The notes under the pieces are model-generated. The model was not told the DNA's origin, did no database searches, and saw only the letters and a list, made by a program, of their open reading frames with translations. 8,485 nt of DNA, taken from assembly GCA_964414205.1 (NCBI GenBank), contig CAYPVP010000061.1:1-8485 (forward strand), read 5' to 3'. Below are positions 7,482 to 8,485 of this stretch, piece by piece (the stretch's first letter is position 1; every line of letters starts with the position of its first letter). A program made the position numbers and the translations under genes. This DNA is from STD2-102 sp964414205. GTDB taxonomy: Bacteria > Bacillota > Clostridia > Christensenellales > CAG-917.

Positions 7482-8485
7482 AGTTGAACGCCTTCTTTGT
7501 CTGTGACTTCGCCAATCACCACTGCTTGTTCTCCAATTGAGTTTGCAAAAGCAACAACATCATTTTCTGTTCCAGCAGGGACAGCAAGCACCATTCCTAT
7601 GCCCATGTTGAATGTGTTGCACATTTTTTCATAACTGATTCCTGAGCGCTTTTGAAGTGCTTTGAAAATTGCAGGAAGTTCATAACTGTCACGATTGATT
7701 TTTGCACCCAAACCTTTTGGAATGATTCTTGGCACGTTTTCAATGAAGCCACCACCTGTGATGTGAGCAATTCCGTTGACCGTGAATTTGTCAATGATTT
7801 TCAAAATGCTCTTGACATAAATTCTTGTTGGAGTGAGCAAAACTTCTGCTGGGGTTGCTTGCAAATCTTCATCAAATTTTTCAAGTTCTTCTTTGATTGG
7901 TGGAAAGAGTTGTCTGACAAGTGAATAGCCATTTGAGTGAATTCCACTTGATTTCAAACCAACAAGAATGTCCCCTTTTTTGATTTTTGAACCATTGATA
8001 ACTTTGTCACGTGTTGTTGTTCCACATGAGAAACCTGCAATGTCATATTCATCATTTGAATAGAAGCCTGGCATTTCGGCAGTTTCGCCACCAATCAATG
8101 CACAGCCTGCTTGTCTGCATCCTTCTGCAACACCTTTGACAATTTCTGCAACTCTTTCAGGGACAAGCACTGATTGAGCCAAATAGTCCAAAAAGATGAG
8201 AGGTCTTGCACCTTGGCAAACAATGTCGTTTACACACATTGCAACTGCATCAATTCCGATTGTATCGTGTTTGTCCAAAACAAAAGCATATTTCAACTTT
8301 GTTCCCACACCATCAGTTCCAGCCACCAAAACTTCGCCATCTGGTTTGTCTGACAAAGCATAAAAGCCACCAAAAGAACCAAGGTCACCAACAACATTTT
8401 CGTCATAGGTTGACTTTACATATTCTTTCATCATTTTGACTGCTGAATAACCTCTTTCAACATCCACACCTGATTGTTTATAATC
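7478..8485 (-). CDS. purM: Phosphoribosylformylglycinamidine cyclo-ligase (AIR synthetase), 5' end cut by window edge
   Basis: This enzyme catalyses the ATP-dependent ring closure of FGAM to AIR, step 5 of purine synthesis, in the cytosol. About 335 codons are visible, against roughly 340-350 for the family. Counting from the GTG at 8467 as residue 1, the motifs are AGTDGVGTKLK (49-59, glycine-rich nucleotide-binding segment), GGETAEMPG (126-134), SSGIHSNGYSL (173-183), HITGGGFIENVPR (235-247) and NTFNMGIGM (284-292). That GTG is not the real start: the six codons before it read DYKQSG and join to VDVERGY, matching the usual PurM N-terminus (YK.AGVDIE.GY). The true ATG is therefore probably only a few codons beyond the right edge. 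The TGA stop overlaps the purN start by 4 nt (ATGA at 7478-7481), which suggests translational coupling. One oddity is GTTTRDKVINGSKI after AGFSC, where homologues usually have a GVV(E/D)-like segment. The family assignment is very secure. Confidence 0.97.
   Translation of the reverse strand, partial: DYKQSGVDVERGYSAVKMMKEYVKSTYDENVVGDLGSFGGFYALSDKPDGEVLVAGTDGVGTKLKYAFVLDKHDTIGIDAVAMCVNDIVCQGARPLIFLDYLAQSVLVPERVAEIVKGVAEGCRQAGCALIGGETAEMPGFYSNDEYDIAGFSCGTTTRDKVINGSKIKKGDILVGLKSSGIHSNGYSLVRQLFPPIKEELEKFDEDLQATPAEVLLTPTRIYVKSILKIIDKFTVNGIAHITGGGFIENVPRIIPKGLGAKINRDSYELPAIFKALQKRSGISYEKMCNTFNMGIGMVLAVPAGTENDVVAFANSIGEQAVVIGEVTDKEGVQL

Noticed and set aside
1..8485. Purine riboswitch, PurR box, CRISPR array, insertion sequence, tRNA or rRNA
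   Set aside because: None is visible on either strand. The operon's leader, where a riboswitch or operator would be, lies beyond the right edge.

Overview
The window is the downstream part of a de novo purine biosynthesis operon. All confident genes lie on the minus strand and are transcribed from the right edge to the left: purM (its first few codons lie off the right edge), purN, purH, purD, and a large single-chain purL. About 95% of the window is coding. The remainder is a 38-nt gap (purN-purH), a 102-nt gap (purH-purD), an 8-nt gap (purD-purL) and a 250-nt AT-rich stretch after purL.

The proteins suggest a low-GC, Gram-positive, clostridia-like bacterium. This rests on three things: the gene order M-N-H-D-L, the roughly 1240-residue PurL with PurS-like, synthetase and glutaminase parts in one chain (rather than the separate purS-purQ-purL of Bacillus), and PurD/PurH motifs that read like clostridial ones. 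The DNA is AT-rich, and Shine-Dalgarno sequences (AGAAGG, AGAGGA, AGGA, AGGGG) precede the four genes whose starts are visible. The code looks standard: TGA ends purM, TAA ends purH, and TAG ends purN, purD and purL. The taxonomic reading is an inference from motifs and layout, not from a database search.

The five enzymes cover six of the ten steps from PRPP to IMP. PurD makes GAR, PurN formylates it to FGAR, PurL amidates FGAR to FGAM, PurM closes the ring to AIR, and PurH does the last two steps (AICAR to FAICAR to IMP). PurN and PurH both use 10-formyl-tetrahydrofolate. PurF, PurE/PurK, PurC and PurB are not in the window; by common operon order, purF, purC and purE could lie beyond the right edge. 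The operon promoter and any purine riboswitch or PurR site would also lie there, so regulation cannot be read from this window.

I found no undescribed system, mobile element, CRISPR array, tRNA or rRNA. The main loose ends are: (1) a 21-codon ORF with its own Shine-Dalgarno that nearly fills the purH-purD gap; (2) a very AT-rich, Asn/Lys-rich reading frame after purL that stays open to the left edge and may be the start of an unrecognised gene; (3) a short degenerate repeat just after the purL stop, with no convincing terminator.
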